From assembly GCA_963721725.1 (NCBI GenBank), contig CAVRLX010000006.1, positions 207,457 to 271,456 on the forward strand: a stretch of 64,000 nt of DNA. The letters run 5' to 3'. The notes under the pieces are model-generated. The model was not told where the DNA came from, searched no databases, and saw nothing but the letters and a program-made list of their open reading frames with translations. Shown here one piece after another: positions 53,272 to 63,349 of this stretch. The position numbers and the translations under genes are program-made. This DNA comes from RI-153 sp963721725 (GTDB lineage: Bacteria; Chloroflexota; Anaerolineae; Caldilineales; Caldilineaceae). Numbering within the stretch: the stretch's first letter is position 1; every line of letters starts with the position of its first letter.

Positions 53272-54429
53272 ATGAAAAAATTATTGTGCATGTCGATTTT
53301 CATCATCTCCCTGCTCCTCAGCGTGTGCGGCGGCGGACCCGGCGGTGGACCCGCTGCGGCTCCCTCGGCAGAAGACACACCCGCCGCCGAGGCCCCCACA
53401 GTGGGCGGCGCGCCTCTGGAGTTGGCCGATCAACTCAGCGTCTATAACTGGAGCGATTACATTGACGAGTCGATTCTGACAAAGTACGAAGAGGAATATG
53501 GCGTCGATATTATCTACGACACCTTTGCCTCCAACGAAGACCTGCTGGCAAAGCTCCAAGCCGGGGCCACAGGCTATGATGTGATCGTGCCTTCCGATTA
53601 TATGGTGGCCCAGCTAATCGAGTTGGGGCTGCTGGCCGAGATCGATACGGCGATGCTTTCTAACTTTGGCAACCTCGATCCCGATTTCCTCAACGCGCCC
53701 TTTGATCCCGGCAATGCGTATTGTCTCCCCTATCAGTGGGGAACCACGGGCATTGCCTATCAGCCGGCCGCCTTCCCCGACGGCGCACCAGATAGCTGGG
53801 CCTATATTTTTGATCCGGAAATGCTGGCCCAATATGCCGACAAGGGCATCAACGTGCTTAACGATCAGCGCGAGCTAATGGGATCTGCCCTCATCTATCT
53901 GGGCTATGATCCCAACACCCAAGAGCGCGCCGAATTGGAAGCAGTTCGCGACCTCATCCTGACTGCCAAGCCCTTTTGGAAGACCTTCAACAGCGAAGAC
54001 TATGACAACTCGCTGCTGATCCCCGGCGAAGTGGTGATTTCGCAAAGTTGGAGCGGAGACGCCGCCAACGCCATTCAGAATACGATAGACGACGCCACCA
54101 AAACCAGCCAATGGGCCTATGCTATTCCCAAAGAAGGCGCAGTCAAATGGCTGGATAATATCTGCATTACGGCGGCATCGGCGCGCAAAGAGACCGCACT
54201 GCACTTTATGAACTATCTGATCGGGGCCGAAAACGCCGCCGCTGTCACCAATTTCACCTATTACGCCAGCCCCAACCAAGCCGCCAAAGCCTTTATCGGC
54301 CAAGAGATTCTCAACGACCCAGGCACCTACCCCCCTGCCGAGGTTGTAGACAAATTGCAATGGCTTAGCGAAGTGGGCGACGCCGTCTTTGATTACGACG
54401 AAATGTGGACGGCGATCAAAGGACAGTAA
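53272..54429 (+). CDS. potD: Polyamine-binding lipoprotein PotD-like
   Basis: The 385-residue protein has a signal peptide with lipobox LLSVC, a Gly/Ala/Pro linker and a PotD/PotF domain starting LSVYNWSDYIDESIL, with YDVIVPSDYMVAQL and the later WLDNICITAASARKE. Acidic and aromatic residues (YNWSDY, SDY, WSGD) suit binding of polyamine cations. AAGGAAG precedes the ATG. It captures spermidine or putrescine for PotBC. Confidence 0.92.
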   Translation: MKKLLCMSIFIISLLLSVCGGGPGGGPAAAPSAEDTPAAEAPTVGGAPLELADQLSVYNWSDYIDESILTKYEEEYGVDIIYDTFASNEDLLAKLQAGATGYDVIVPSDYMVAQLIELGLLAEIDTAMLSNFGNLDPDFLNAPFDPGNAYCLPYQWGTTGIAYQPAAFPDGAPDSWAYIFDPEMLAQYADKGINVLNDQRELMGSALIYLGYDPNTQERAELEAVRDLILTAKPFWKTFNSEDYDNSLLIPGEVVISQSWSGDAANAIQNTIDDATKTSQWAYAIPKEGAVKWLDNICITAASARKETALHFMNYLIGAENAAAVTNFTYYASPNQAAKAFIGQEILNDPGTYPPAEVVDKLQWLSEVGDAVFDYDEMWTAIKGQ

Positions 54430-54479
54430 TGATTTTAGATTGATGATTGACGATTTTCGATTGTGAGGGAAGATCCTGC

Positions 54480-54545
54480 TTCTACTGACGGTGGTCTACC
54501 CATCAATTGTCAATCGTCAATTGTCAATCGTCAATCGTCAATTCC
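54480..54545. repeat. Simple repeat of TCAATCGTCAATTG phrases
   Basis: The 54430-54558 gap contains GATTGACGATTTTCGATTG followed from about 54500 by four or five near-copies of CAATTGTCAATCGT, partly inverted to the first, so a hairpin is possible. Confidence 0.7.
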
Positions 54546-54558
54546 CCAAAGAGGATTT

Positions 54559-55864
54559 ATGCCAAATGAACCCATGATTACCATTATCGGCGCGGGCATG
54601 GCGGGCATCGCCGCCGCGCGCACCTTGCAGGATGCGGGCTATGCTGTGAAAATTGTAGAGGCGCGTGACCGCATCGGCGGGCGCACCCACACGGATACCT
54701 CGTTAGGCATCCCCAACGATCTGGGGGCAGCGTGGATCCACGGACCCATCGCCAACCCCATGACCGCGCTGGCAAAGCGTTTTGGCGTGCAAACTGCTTA
54801 TACGGATTTTGAAAACCGCTATGGCAATTCGGTCATCGCCTTTGACGCTGACGGTTCCCCGATTGAAATGGAAGAATATACCGCAGGGTTGCGCCATTTT
54901 AGCGGCAGCTATGATCGTCTCTTTACCTCGATTCTCTTCGAGCGCCCCGGCGACGAGGTACGATCAATGGCCGATCTCCACCGCTTTGGCCTGCCCGATC
55001 TCGACGATCTCAGCGAAACGGCGCGCAAAGGGTTCTACTATTCATCGGTGATCCGGGTGCAATATGGCGACGCCTCGGATCTGGATGAAGTGGACTTTCG
55101 GCTGGCAAACCGCTATGTCAAGTTGCCTGGCGGGGATATGATTTTGCCTGGCGGTGGTTTTGGCCGCATTGTGCAAGGGCTGGCCGAGGGGCTGACCATT
55201 GAAACCGGGGTGGTCGTGGAATGCATTGAATACGGCGAACACGGCGTCACCCTGCACACCAATCGCGGCCAAGAATGCTGCGAGCGGCTGATTGTGACCG
55301 TGCCGTTGGGCGTGCTCAAAGCCGGGGTGATCGAGTTTGTGCCCGCGTTGCCGCCCGAAAAATCCGCCGCCATTGAACGCATCGGCTACGGCAATTATGA
55401 AAAGGTCGCCATGCGTTTTCCGCGGCGCTTTTGGCCGCTGGAACCACACCGTTTCAACTATTTGCCCGGCACAGACCCTGAACTTTTCACCTCGTGGCTC
55501 AACATGGCCCACTATACCGGGGAACCCGTGCTGTTGCTCCATCACGCGGGCAGCCGTGCCCAGCACATTAACCCCTGGAGCGACGAGCATTTGATCAGCG
55601 AAGCCATGAAAGTGTTGCGCAAGCTCTTTGATGAGCGTGCCCCGGACCCCGAAAGCTATGTGCGCACCGCCTGGGAATCCGATCCCTTTAGCCGGGGCAG
55701 CTATTCCTTTCCCGCGTGTGGGCGGCACGCTGGACGACCGACCAATTTTGGCCGAGCCGATCTGCGGTCGCCTCTTCTTTGCCGGCGAAGCCACCCATCC
55801 GCGCTACTTTGCCACCGTGCACGGCGCATACGAAACTGGTATCCGCGCCGCACGCGAGAAGTGA
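54559..55864 (+). CDS. FAD-dependent amine oxidase (polyamine/monoamine oxidase-like), frameshifted
   Basis: Starts at ATG 54559 (GAGG upstream). N-terminal FAD motif GAGMAGIAAARTLQDAGY with Glu and RIGGRTHT; LGAAWIHG; ends LFFAGEATHPRYFATVHGAYETGIRAA, the conserved FAD-binding C terminus of this family. The frame breaks at about 55705-55714; one extra C in TTTCCCGCG explains it. Joined length about 434 residues. It probably oxidises imported polyamines, releasing an aldehyde and hydrogen peroxide. Placed directly after potBCD. Confidence 0.85.
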
Positions 55865-55872
55865 TGTATTCT

Positions 55873-56329
55873 ATTTAACCGCGGAGTTCACAGAGGGGCG
55901 CAGAGAAAAACAGAGAATGAGAGTAAATGATCTAACAGAACGGATTATAGGGGCGGCGATAGAAGTGCATAGACAGACCGGTCCTGGTCTGCTGGAGAGT
56001 GCTTATGAGGCGTGCCTTGCCTACGAACTGACAGGCAGGGGCATTGCATTTGAGCGCCAGAAGGAACTACCTTTACACTACAAAGGTGTTCAAATTGATG
56101 CTGGTTTTCGCATTGATCTACTCGTTTCAGGTCTTGTTGTTGTGGAACTAAAAGCAGTTGAGAAGATACTGCCAATCCACGAAGCGCAGATCATCACTTA
56201 TCTTAAACTGACCGGCTGTAAACTTGGTTTGTTGCTCAATTTCAATGTTCGCCGGATGACTGATGGTATCAAACGTCTGGCGCTCAATCTTTAGATCTCT
56301 GCGGCCCTCTGTGTTCTCTGCGGTTAAAT
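55873..56329. mobile_element. GxxExxY gene cassette bounded by 34-nt imperfect inverted repeats
   Basis: Left end 55873-55906 and right end 56296-56329 are inverted copies matching at 30 of 34 positions, both starting ATTTAACCGC and ending GCAGAGA. The left end begins 9 nt after the amine oxidase stop and the right end begins one base after the GxxExxY stop. So the 457-bp unit holds one gene and nothing else. Confidence 0.75.
55917..56294 (+). CDS. GxxExxY protein
   Basis: The 125-residue protein contains the defining GLLESAY motif (GxxExxY, about residues 25-31). It also has an RIDLLVSGLVVVELKAVEKI segment with Asp and a Glu-x-Lys, as in PD-(D/E)XK nucleases, to which this family is thought to be related. 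The frame can be extended upstream into the amine oxidase, but ATG 55917 is the natural start. It lies between two terminal inverted repeats and has no functional link to the polyamine genes around it. Biochemical role unknown. Confidence 0.88.
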   Translation: MRVNDLTERIIGAAIEVHRQTGPGLLESAYEACLAYELTGRGIAFERQKELPLHYKGVQIDAGFRIDLLVSGLVVVELKAVEKILPIHEAQIITYLKLTGCKLGLLLNFNVRRMTDGIKRLALNL

Positions 56330-56351
56330 TCTGAGTTTTGATGGAGAAAAG

Positions 56352-57193
56352 ATGAAGTCAATTCGTGTGGCTGTAGCCCAGACCGCCTGGCCCGGCAGCC
56401 GTGTGGAAATCATTGAGATTTATCAAAATCTGGTGGCAGAAGCGGTGGACCAGGGCGCGGATCTGCTCTGTTTACAGGAATTCACGCTGTCGCCCTACTT
56501 TGCCAGCGTCATCGACGCGGCCAACTATGCCTGGGCGGAGCCGTTGCACGGTGGCCCCACCGACACGCTTTTGGGCGAATTGGCGCGCACCCACAAACTT
56601 TCCATTGTGGGCAGCCTCTTCGAGAAAGGGGGAGGATGGCCGCTTTTGGGACATCAGCCACGGTACATGGCCCAAGCGGCGAGATAATCGGCTACACGCG
56701 CAAGGTTCACATTCCCCAGGGTGACGGCTATCACGAGGACCACTACTTGGCGGCGCGGATCGCTTTCCGATCCACGAGGTGGCCGGGGTGAAGACGGCGC
56801 TGCCCACCTGTTATGATCAGTGGTTTCCCGAACTCTCGCGCATCTATGCACTGGAAGGGGCCGAGTTTATCTTCTATCCCACGGCGATTGGCTCGGAACC
56901 GTCCACGCCGGAGATCGACACCGCCGAGGCGTGGCAAACCGTCATGCGCGGGCAAGCAATTGCCAACGGCATCTACATCGCCGCCGCCAACCGCACCGGC
57001 ACAGAAGGCGTCACGTTTTACGGCAGCAGTTTCATCTGTGATCCCATGGGGAATATCATCGCCCAGGCCAGCCGCGACGGCACCGAGGTGATCGTCGCCG
57101 ATCTCGATGCCGGTGTCTTTGCCCAGTGGCGCGGAGCTTTTTCCGCTCTTGCAACAACGCAGACCGGCGGTCTACGGACGGATTGTGGCGTGA
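56352..57193 (+). CDS. aguB: N-carbamoylputrescine amidase-like nitrilase-family hydrolase, about four frameshifts
   Basis: The Glu-Lys-Cys triad is visible across frames: CLQEFTLSPYF (Glu), GYTRKVHIPQGDGYHEDHY (Lys) and ALPTCYDQWFPE (Cys), and the whole reads like N-carbamoylputrescine amidase, which makes putrescine from carbamoylputrescine. Shifts occur near 56630, 56655, 56748 and 57133; three sit in G or T runs. With all repaired the protein ends RRPAVYGRIVA at TGA 57191-57193, about 280 residues. Most shifts look like sequence errors. It fits the polyamine locus. Confidence 0.75.
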
Positions 57194-57235
57194 AACGGAA
57201 ACCATGATCGATTCATCACGCTTCACGTTTTCACG

Positions 57236-57265
57236 TTTCACGTTTCACACCACAACTCGTATAAT
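57236..57265 (+). promoter_or_regulatory. Candidate sigma-A promoter for the MFS transporter gene
   Basis: TTTCAC (57236-57241), 18-nt spacer, TATAAT (57260-57265), 51 nt before the ATG at 57317. Confidence 0.5.
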
Positions 57266-57316
57266 CAAAGGATCGATCATCGCCAGCTAAACCACTTTAG
57301 AAGCGGAGACAACCTG

Positions 57317-58653
57317 ATGACTTCTGCTCCCATCCCGCCTGTGACTGTCGCCCCCGCACCGGCGGTTCCGACCCGCCCACTCGGCAACTTCGCTGTCCTC
57401 CGCCAACGTAACTTTGCCTGGTTTCTCACCGGAACCACGCTCTCCAACAGCGGCCAGTGGATCCAGCAGGTGACGCTCAGCTGGCTGGTCTATGAGCTTA
57501 CCGGCTCTGGCGTCATGCTGGGAACGCTCAATTTGATGCGTTCGCTGGCAACGCTGGGGCTGGCCCCCTTTGCCGGGGTTGCCATTGACCGCTTCCCGCG
57601 CCGACGGTTAATGGTGGGCGTCAACGCCTGGCTCTTTGTGCTTAGCGCCATCTTCGGCGTGATCATCGCCATCTACCCGACCCTGATCTGGCCTCTCTTT
57701 GCCTTCTCGTTTTTGGGCGGTCTGGCCCAGGCGCTGGACATGCCGCTGCGCCAAACTGTGGTCTTTATGCTGGTGCCGCGGGCGCTTGGCCCCCAGTGCG
57801 GTGGCACTGGTGCAAACCGGCTGGGCGGTGATGCGCTCGCTGGGGCCAGCCATCGGTGGCTTTTTGATCCTGTGGGTGGGGCCACATGGCAACTTTTTTG
57901 TGCAGGCCGGGGCCTATGCATTGGTGGCGCTGTCCATCTTGAAACTGAATTTTCCGCCAGAACGTTCGCACATGAGTGCAGGCAACACCCGCAACAATTT
58001 TATGGAAGGGCTGCGCTACGTCGCCAAAGAACCGACGACGCGCGCCTTTTTGCTCATGGGCTGGGTGCTGCCCCTCTTCATCATCCCCAACTATTCGGCG
58101 CTGCCGCCCATCTATGCCAAAGATGTCTTCGGCGGCGGGCCAGATACCCTGGGCGCGCTGCTCTCGGCGGTGGGAATCGGCGGCATTGGCGGCGGCTTTG
58201 TCTCGGCGGCGCTGAGTCGGTTCGAGCGGCGCGGCTTGATCCAGATCGGCGCGCTCGCTTCTGCTCAGCCTCTCCCTCATCGCCTTTGCCCTGAGTTCGA
58301 CCTTCTGGGTTGCGTTGCTTTTTTTGGCAATTTCCGGCTTCTTTGAGATGATCTACCTCACCAGCAACCAGACCCTGTTGCAGCTTTCCATCCCCGACGA
58401 ACTGCGCGGACGGGTGACGGGGATTGTCAGCCTCAACATGGGGTTGATGCCGATTGGAGCGCTCTTTGCCGGGATCGGCGCGGATTTCTTTGGGCCACGG
58501 GTGATGACGATTGTCCTGGGCAGCAGTGCCGCGCTGATTGCCATCGGCGTCTACTTCTTTTCGTCTATCATCCGCGACTACCGGCTGAGCAGCGCGCTGG
58601 GGGACTCGGTGATTGGGCGATTGGAGCCACGCAAAGCCAGTCACCCGCTTTGA
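57317..58653 (+). CDS. MFS transporter (EntS/DHA3-like), two frameshifts
   Basis: Three frames join into a 12-helix protein of about 445 residues. It starts NFAVLRQRNFAWFLTGTTLSNSGQWIQQVTLSWLVYELTGS, a sequence typical of the MFS_3/EntS-like group, and has the loop-2/3 motif IDRFPRRRLM. Shifts lie near 57786-57795 (GCTTGGCCCCC) and 58256-58264. The final frame ends HPL at TGA 58651-58653, exactly where a tandem duplication starts. Substrate unknown; export of amines or siderophore-like compounds is possible. Confidence 0.8.
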
Positions 58654-58856
58654 AAATCGCCTGTGGACACGGATAGAAGAGAACACGGATCAAGCCCCCA
58701 AAACAATCTGTGTTTCTTCTAATCCGTGGTTTTCATTCACCGTGACGCAGAACGCTGAAAATCGCCTGTGGACACGGATTGGAGAAGAGATCAACCCCAA
58801 AAATCTGTGTTTCTTCAGTGTCGACAAATTTTCATTCACGGTGACGCAGAACGCTG
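58651..58856. repeat. Duplicated ACACGGAT hairpin unit
   Basis: A ~105-bp unit is tandemly duplicated: a 24-nt TGAAAATCGCCTGTGGACAC... segment at 58651-58674 and 58756-58779 (identical), and TTTTCATTCACCGTGACGCA... at 58730-58757 and 58829-58856 (one mismatch). Inside the first unit 58668-58690 pairs with 58706-58728. Same phrase family as 47580-47716. Confidence 0.85.
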
Positions 58857-58925
58857 CATGAAACCCTAATTACCCAATCGCTACACTTTCACTATCCTTA
58901 TCGTTTATCTTTCTGCGGAGGCATC

Positions 58926-60230
58926 ATGACCCAAACTGAAATCATCCTCGAAACCCAACGCAAACACCTGTGGCCCAATCACCTGCTCTATTACACCGAG
59001 CCGATGCCGCTGGAGCGCGGTGAAGGCGTCTATGTGTGGGACGTGGAGGGTACGAAATATCTCGACTTCTTCGCGGGCATCCTCACCACCAGCGTGGGCC
59101 ACAACAACCCGCACGTCAACAAGCGCATCCACGAACAGGTGGACAAGCTACTGCATACCTCCACGCTCTACCCGCACCGCAACCACGCCGAGTTGGGCGC
59201 GCGCCTGGCCGAGATCACGCCGGGGGAACTGGACACCTTCTATTTTGGCACCTCCGGCACCGACGCCGACGAGACCGCCGTCATGATCGCCCAGGTCTAC
59301 ACCGGCTATCAGGAAGTGGTGGCGCTGCGTCACGGCTACAGCGGCAAATCGCCCATGGGCATGGCCCTCACCGGGCAGGCGCCCTGGCGCATTGGCGGCA
59401 CACAGATCGCGGGCATCAAACACGCGCTCAATCCCTATTGCTATCGCTGCCCGCTCAAGCTGGAATACCCATCCTGTGGGGTGGCCTGTGCCCAGGACGT
59501 GGAAGATACCATCCGCACTACCACATCGGGCAAAATTGCGGCTTTCCTGGCCGAGCCGATCCAGGGCGTAGGCGGTTTCATCACGCCGCCGCCGGAATAT
59601 TTCGCGATTGTGCAGGAGATCGTGCATCGTTATGGCGGGCTGCTGATCATCGACGAGGTGCAGACGGCGTTCGGGCGCACCGGTGAACACTGGTTCGCCA
59701 TCGAGCGCGCCGGTATTGTGCCCGATGTGCTCACGATGGCGAAGGGCATCGCCAACGGCATGCCCCTTTCCGCCACGGCCACCACCGCCGAGATCGCCCA
59801 GGCCACGGTCAACGCCGGGCTGACGATTAGCACCTTTGGCGGCAATCCGGTCTCCACGGCGGCAGCGCTGGGCACGCTGGATGCGCTCCACGCCGAGGCT
59901 CCGCCCGCCCGCTCTGCCGATGTGGGCAGCCATCTGCGCGGCGGGCTGGAAAAACTCTTTGAAAAGTATCCGTTGATTGGCGATGTGCGCGGCTATGGGC
60001 TGATGCAGGGCATGGAACTGGTACTGGATCGCAAAACCAAAGAACCCGCGCCCAAACAGGTGGCGGCGATCTTCGAAGCGACCAAAAAGCTGGGGCTGCT
60101 CATCGGCAAGGGCGGGCTGTACGGCAACACGTTGCGCATTGCCCCGCCGCTCACCGCCACGAAAGAACATGTGGATGAGGCGCTGGGGAAGTTGGATATT
60201 GCCTTCGCGCAGGTGCAGGAGACGGTATAA
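58926..60230 (+). CDS. Class III PLP-dependent aminotransferase (4-aminobutyrate/AGXT2-like)
   Basis: The 434-residue protein has SGTDADETAVMIAQ, LLIIDEVQTAFGRTG (PLP-binding Asp) and LTMAKGIANGMPLSA with the Schiff-base Lys. A Cys cluster (YCYRCPLKLEYPSCGVACAQD) resembles the AGXT2/alanine-glyoxylate type and many omega-amine transaminases. With the amine oxidase and amidase upstream, deamination of putrescine or 4-aminobutyrate is plausible. Full length and unbroken, in contrast to its neighbours. Confidence 0.9.
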   Translation: MTQTEIILETQRKHLWPNHLLYYTEPMPLERGEGVYVWDVEGTKYLDFFAGILTTSVGHNNPHVNKRIHEQVDKLLHTSTLYPHRNHAELGARLAEITPGELDTFYFGTSGTDADETAVMIAQVYTGYQEVVALRHGYSGKSPMGMALTGQAPWRIGGTQIAGIKHALNPYCYRCPLKLEYPSCGVACAQDVEDTIRTTTSGKIAAFLAEPIQGVGGFITPPPEYFAIVQEIVHRYGGLLIIDEVQTAFGRTGEHWFAIERAGIVPDVLTMAKGIANGMPLSATATTAEIAQATVNAGLTISTFGGNPVSTAAALGTLDALHAEAPPARSADVGSHLRGGLEKLFEKYPLIGDVRGYGLMQGMELVLDRKTKEPAPKQVAAIFEATKKLGLLIGKGGLYGNTLRIAPPLTATKEHVDEALGKLDIAFAQVQETV

Positions 60231-60379
60231 TTTGATGATTAAGAAGTAATACGTAGTGCGTGGTGCGTAAATATATGTGTGCAGATTGCTTCTCGATCGG
60301 TGACATTCGAGTAGAAGTGGGTGCTTATTCCACTTTTTGAGTCAGCAATTTCAATAAAAACCACAAGTGGAGGATCACC

Positions 60380-62469
60380 GTGGGTTCAGATGACCAAAGT
60401 AAGGTTCTACAGTTCGATCTCGATTCAAAAGTTGGCCGATGCCATCAATGGAGAAGTACGCACGATTCGGCTGCCCGCCTTTCAGCGCGACGCAGTGTGG
60501 GATGAAGCACATGTAGAGTTACTGTGGGATTCGATCATTCGAGGGTATCCGGTGGGGACGCTGCTCTTTGCCCGTGCAGAAAATCTCGATCTCGAACCGA
60601 TTCGGTAAAAACGCCCAGATTACTGCTTCTGCTCCTGCGGCTAAGTTGGAATCCGAGTATGCGGCGACTGAATACATCCTGCTCGACGGTCAGCAACGTT
60701 CCAATGCAATTGCTCTAGGACTACGCCAATGGCGAAGTGGTGATGCGGCGAGAATTTGGGTTGATCTTGGCGAACCTGATCCAAAACTGCGCTCCGATCC
60801 ATGTCCGTTTTACGTGACCTCTCTCCACAGACCCTGGGGGAACAATGCAACGGCTGCGATGGAACGAGAGGCGTTGAAACATCTGGGCATCAAGAAGCTC
60901 TCGTATGATGATCCCTTGCTCAGTCAGACATGGCCCGTGCGAGCGACGTTGCCTGTGCCCGTAGCCGATCTTTTCGCACTATGGAGTCAGAATCCGGATA
61001 TCGATATGGGAAGAGTTCAAGTCTAAAGTGAAACAACTTGTGCCTGATATCAAAGGAAATGCAGGGCAGCGAGAGGATCTGGATAAATTCTTAAAGCAGC
61101 TTTGTTGTGCAGTAGACTATCAATTGCCTGTGTTCATTGTCACCGCCACAAAAATCGAAGAATCTTGGGGAAATCTTCCATCGGCTGAACCGACAGGGCT
61201 ACGTTATGACTGCAGAGGATCTCTTCTTCTCTGCTCTTAAAATGGCGTGGCCGCGTGCTCACGATTTGGTTTGGGAAATTTTCGGTGATGAGAAAACCGA
61301 CGATTCCTGCAGCCTACGCAGATTGTTCATCTCGCCGTGCGGCTGTGTGCCAAATCAGGTGAGGGCGACACGGTGGAATTGAGTCGGGAAGAGTTTGAAC
61401 GATTTCGCAAGCGCTCTGGTAATAATTTTCCGCCTGAAGAACTACGCCATCTGCTGGAGCCGAACGAAGGGCAAGAAATCGGGCGACTTCATAGCGCTCT
61501 TCGTATGGCGCGCGCGCACACTTCAATACGATCCAGTCAAAGGGGAGGACGATCCTGGTTTACCTATAGCATTGTTGGCAAATTTGGACGCGAGAGTCTG
61601 GCATACGATTGCAGCCTGGATTGATGAGAAAAGGACCATTTCCTCAAACGACCGAATGGAAATGATCCGGTATGCCCTTCTTGACTACTTCTTCATCAAG
61701 AGTCGATCAACAATACTTGTTCGAGAACCTTTTCGCCTCGCCCGGCAAAATCGCCATTCACCATTTCCTGGAGAGGAAATTTACAGACACTTCAAAAAAG
61801 AGGGTCTGCTTGAACCAGTCCTTTTTACGCCGACAGAGTACAAGAGCGAGCTTCTAAAGGGGATTGAAGGAAAGAAGATAGAAGAATGGAAGATTCCTTG
61901 GGATATTGTGCAAAGAGAGCGACACGTTGTGCTCTGGAATCAACGTGCACATTTTCATAAATGGTATCCCGACTATGATCCGACTCTGTACCGGCGTCAA
62001 TCTGATTTGCCCTATGATGCTGATCATATTATCCCACAGCACTACGCAAATATGAGTGGTATCACAAGCGCAGCGTCTGCTCTGTTCTGGACGTATCGTG
62101 GACCAGTTATGCATGGACCAGGCAACATCCGCGATTCGCGGGATAAGAGATTGAATCGGATTGACAAAGATCGAAATCTGACAGGGAAACATCTGACTGG
62201 GAGAAAGAGATGAGCATTTTGAGGATAAGAACATTAAAACCTACCATGAACTCGACCTGTTCACTGTCGGTGATGTGCGGGCTGCCAGTTTCTTCCCCGA
62301 AAACAATTCAGAAGACTGGAAAATAGCAGCGAACCTTGATAGGTGGGAAAAGGATTGGTCAGACCCCAAACGCATGGAAGCCTTTGTCGAGGCGACGAAC
62401 GCACGTCGAATCTCCATGTATCGCTCTCTATTTGAGCAAGGTGGGTTGGAACATCTGGTTGAACAGTAG
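60380..62469 (+). pseudogene. DUF262 + HNH (GmrSD/DUF1524-like) protein, at least seven frameshifts
   Basis: GTG 60380 follows GGAGGA by 5 nt. Pieces in alternating frames build one ~690-residue protein: LPAFQRDAVWDEAHVELLWDSIIRGYPVGTLLFAR and LLDGQQRSNAI are DUF262 (DGQQR is its signature); FHRLNRQGYVM follows; the C-terminal part has LPYDADHIIPQ, an HNH/DUF1524-type nuclease motif. Such proteins include type IV modification-dependent restriction enzymes (GmrSD) and SspE. Shifts are near 60428, 60608, 61010, 61163, 61296, 61481 and 62208. Either a decayed defence gene or a poorly sequenced one. Confidence 0.75.
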
Positions 62470-62671
62470 CATGGCTGATGACAGTAGTGATTTTAACAAT
62501 TTGGTCACTCCTAAATAGGGGTTCTATCAGATCCGTTCGCACAGCATGGCAAGTCCACGGCCAACCACCGTCTCAACCTGTCTTGGCTTTGCGTACACCC
62601 ATGTCGCGAATCCACGGAGTTTATTTTATCTTGCCTTGTATGGAATTGTTGGATACAAAAGGAAACTATTC

Positions 62672-63186
62672 ATGGAAATTGTAACCAATAAACCGGCTAT
62701 GCTTTAGACTGTGACCCAGGCTGGTGGCGGCTGGAAAATGCACTGCAAGAGTTCACCCAAGAAGAGATGACCGAGGTGCAGATCGAAGGGCATTGGACGG
62801 CGCGCGATATTGTCGCGCACCTGAGTTTTTGGGAAGCCAGTATGGCAGGTTGGCTGGCCGAGGCTGCCGCCGGGCAGAAACCAGACCGCCCTACCCAGGG
62901 CTTTTCCGATGAGCTTATCCAAAGCATGAATGAGGAGAATCACACGCAGACAGCGCATCTCTCCATCCACGAGGTGCTGGCCGAGGCCGCCACTAATCAC
63001 AGCGCGCTGGTCGAACGGCTCAACGCCTTGCCCGACGATCCGGCCGATCCGCAATACGCAGTCTGGCGCAATGGCGAGCCGCCTTGGGAACTCATCGCCG
63101 GGTGCAGCTATGAACATTATCACGAACATTTACAGAGAATTGAATCATATCTCACGCTCCGTGGAAACACCGCCACGACAGCCTGA
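62672..63186 (+). CDS. DinB-like domain protein, frameshift near start
   Basis: ATG 62672 (AAGGA upstream) gives EIVTNKPAML; after a shift near 62704 the frame reads DCDPGWWRLENALQEF then VQIEGHWTARDIVAHLSFWEA, the DinB/YfiT-like four-helix pattern with the first metal His in HL. It ends LQRIESYLTLRG. About 170 residues. Family members are metal-dependent thiol transferases or have unknown roles. 62470-62671 contains no supportable gene. Confidence 0.75.
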
Positions 63187-63202
63187 TCGGAAGACACTTA
63201 GG

Positions 63203-63291
63203 AGTTACGCACTCACCTTCCCGGAAGGGTCCAAACCAGACGTGAAAAGTAGGCCAATCGGTGGACCCTTCCGGGAAGGTTTGCACTAACT
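63203..63291. repeat. MITE-like palindrome with 19-bp arms
   Basis: Perfect arms ACCTTCCCGGAAGGGTCCA (63215-63233 and 63262-63280) with a 28-nt loop, flanked by partial outer inversions AGTTACGCA / TGCACTAACT. Each arm contains the palindrome CCTTCCCGGAAGG-like core. Outer ends resemble terminal sequences of small insertion-sequence relatives. Confidence 0.75.
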
Positions 63292-63349
63292 GCACCATTC
63301 CCAAACCTATCTATTCCATTTCGTCAACACCCAACCCAAGGAGAACTCT

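Noticed and set aside
62471..62671. Short open frames between the DUF262 gene and the DinB-like gene
   Set aside because: One frame is nearly open with a single TAG, but it has no ribosome site or recognisable family.
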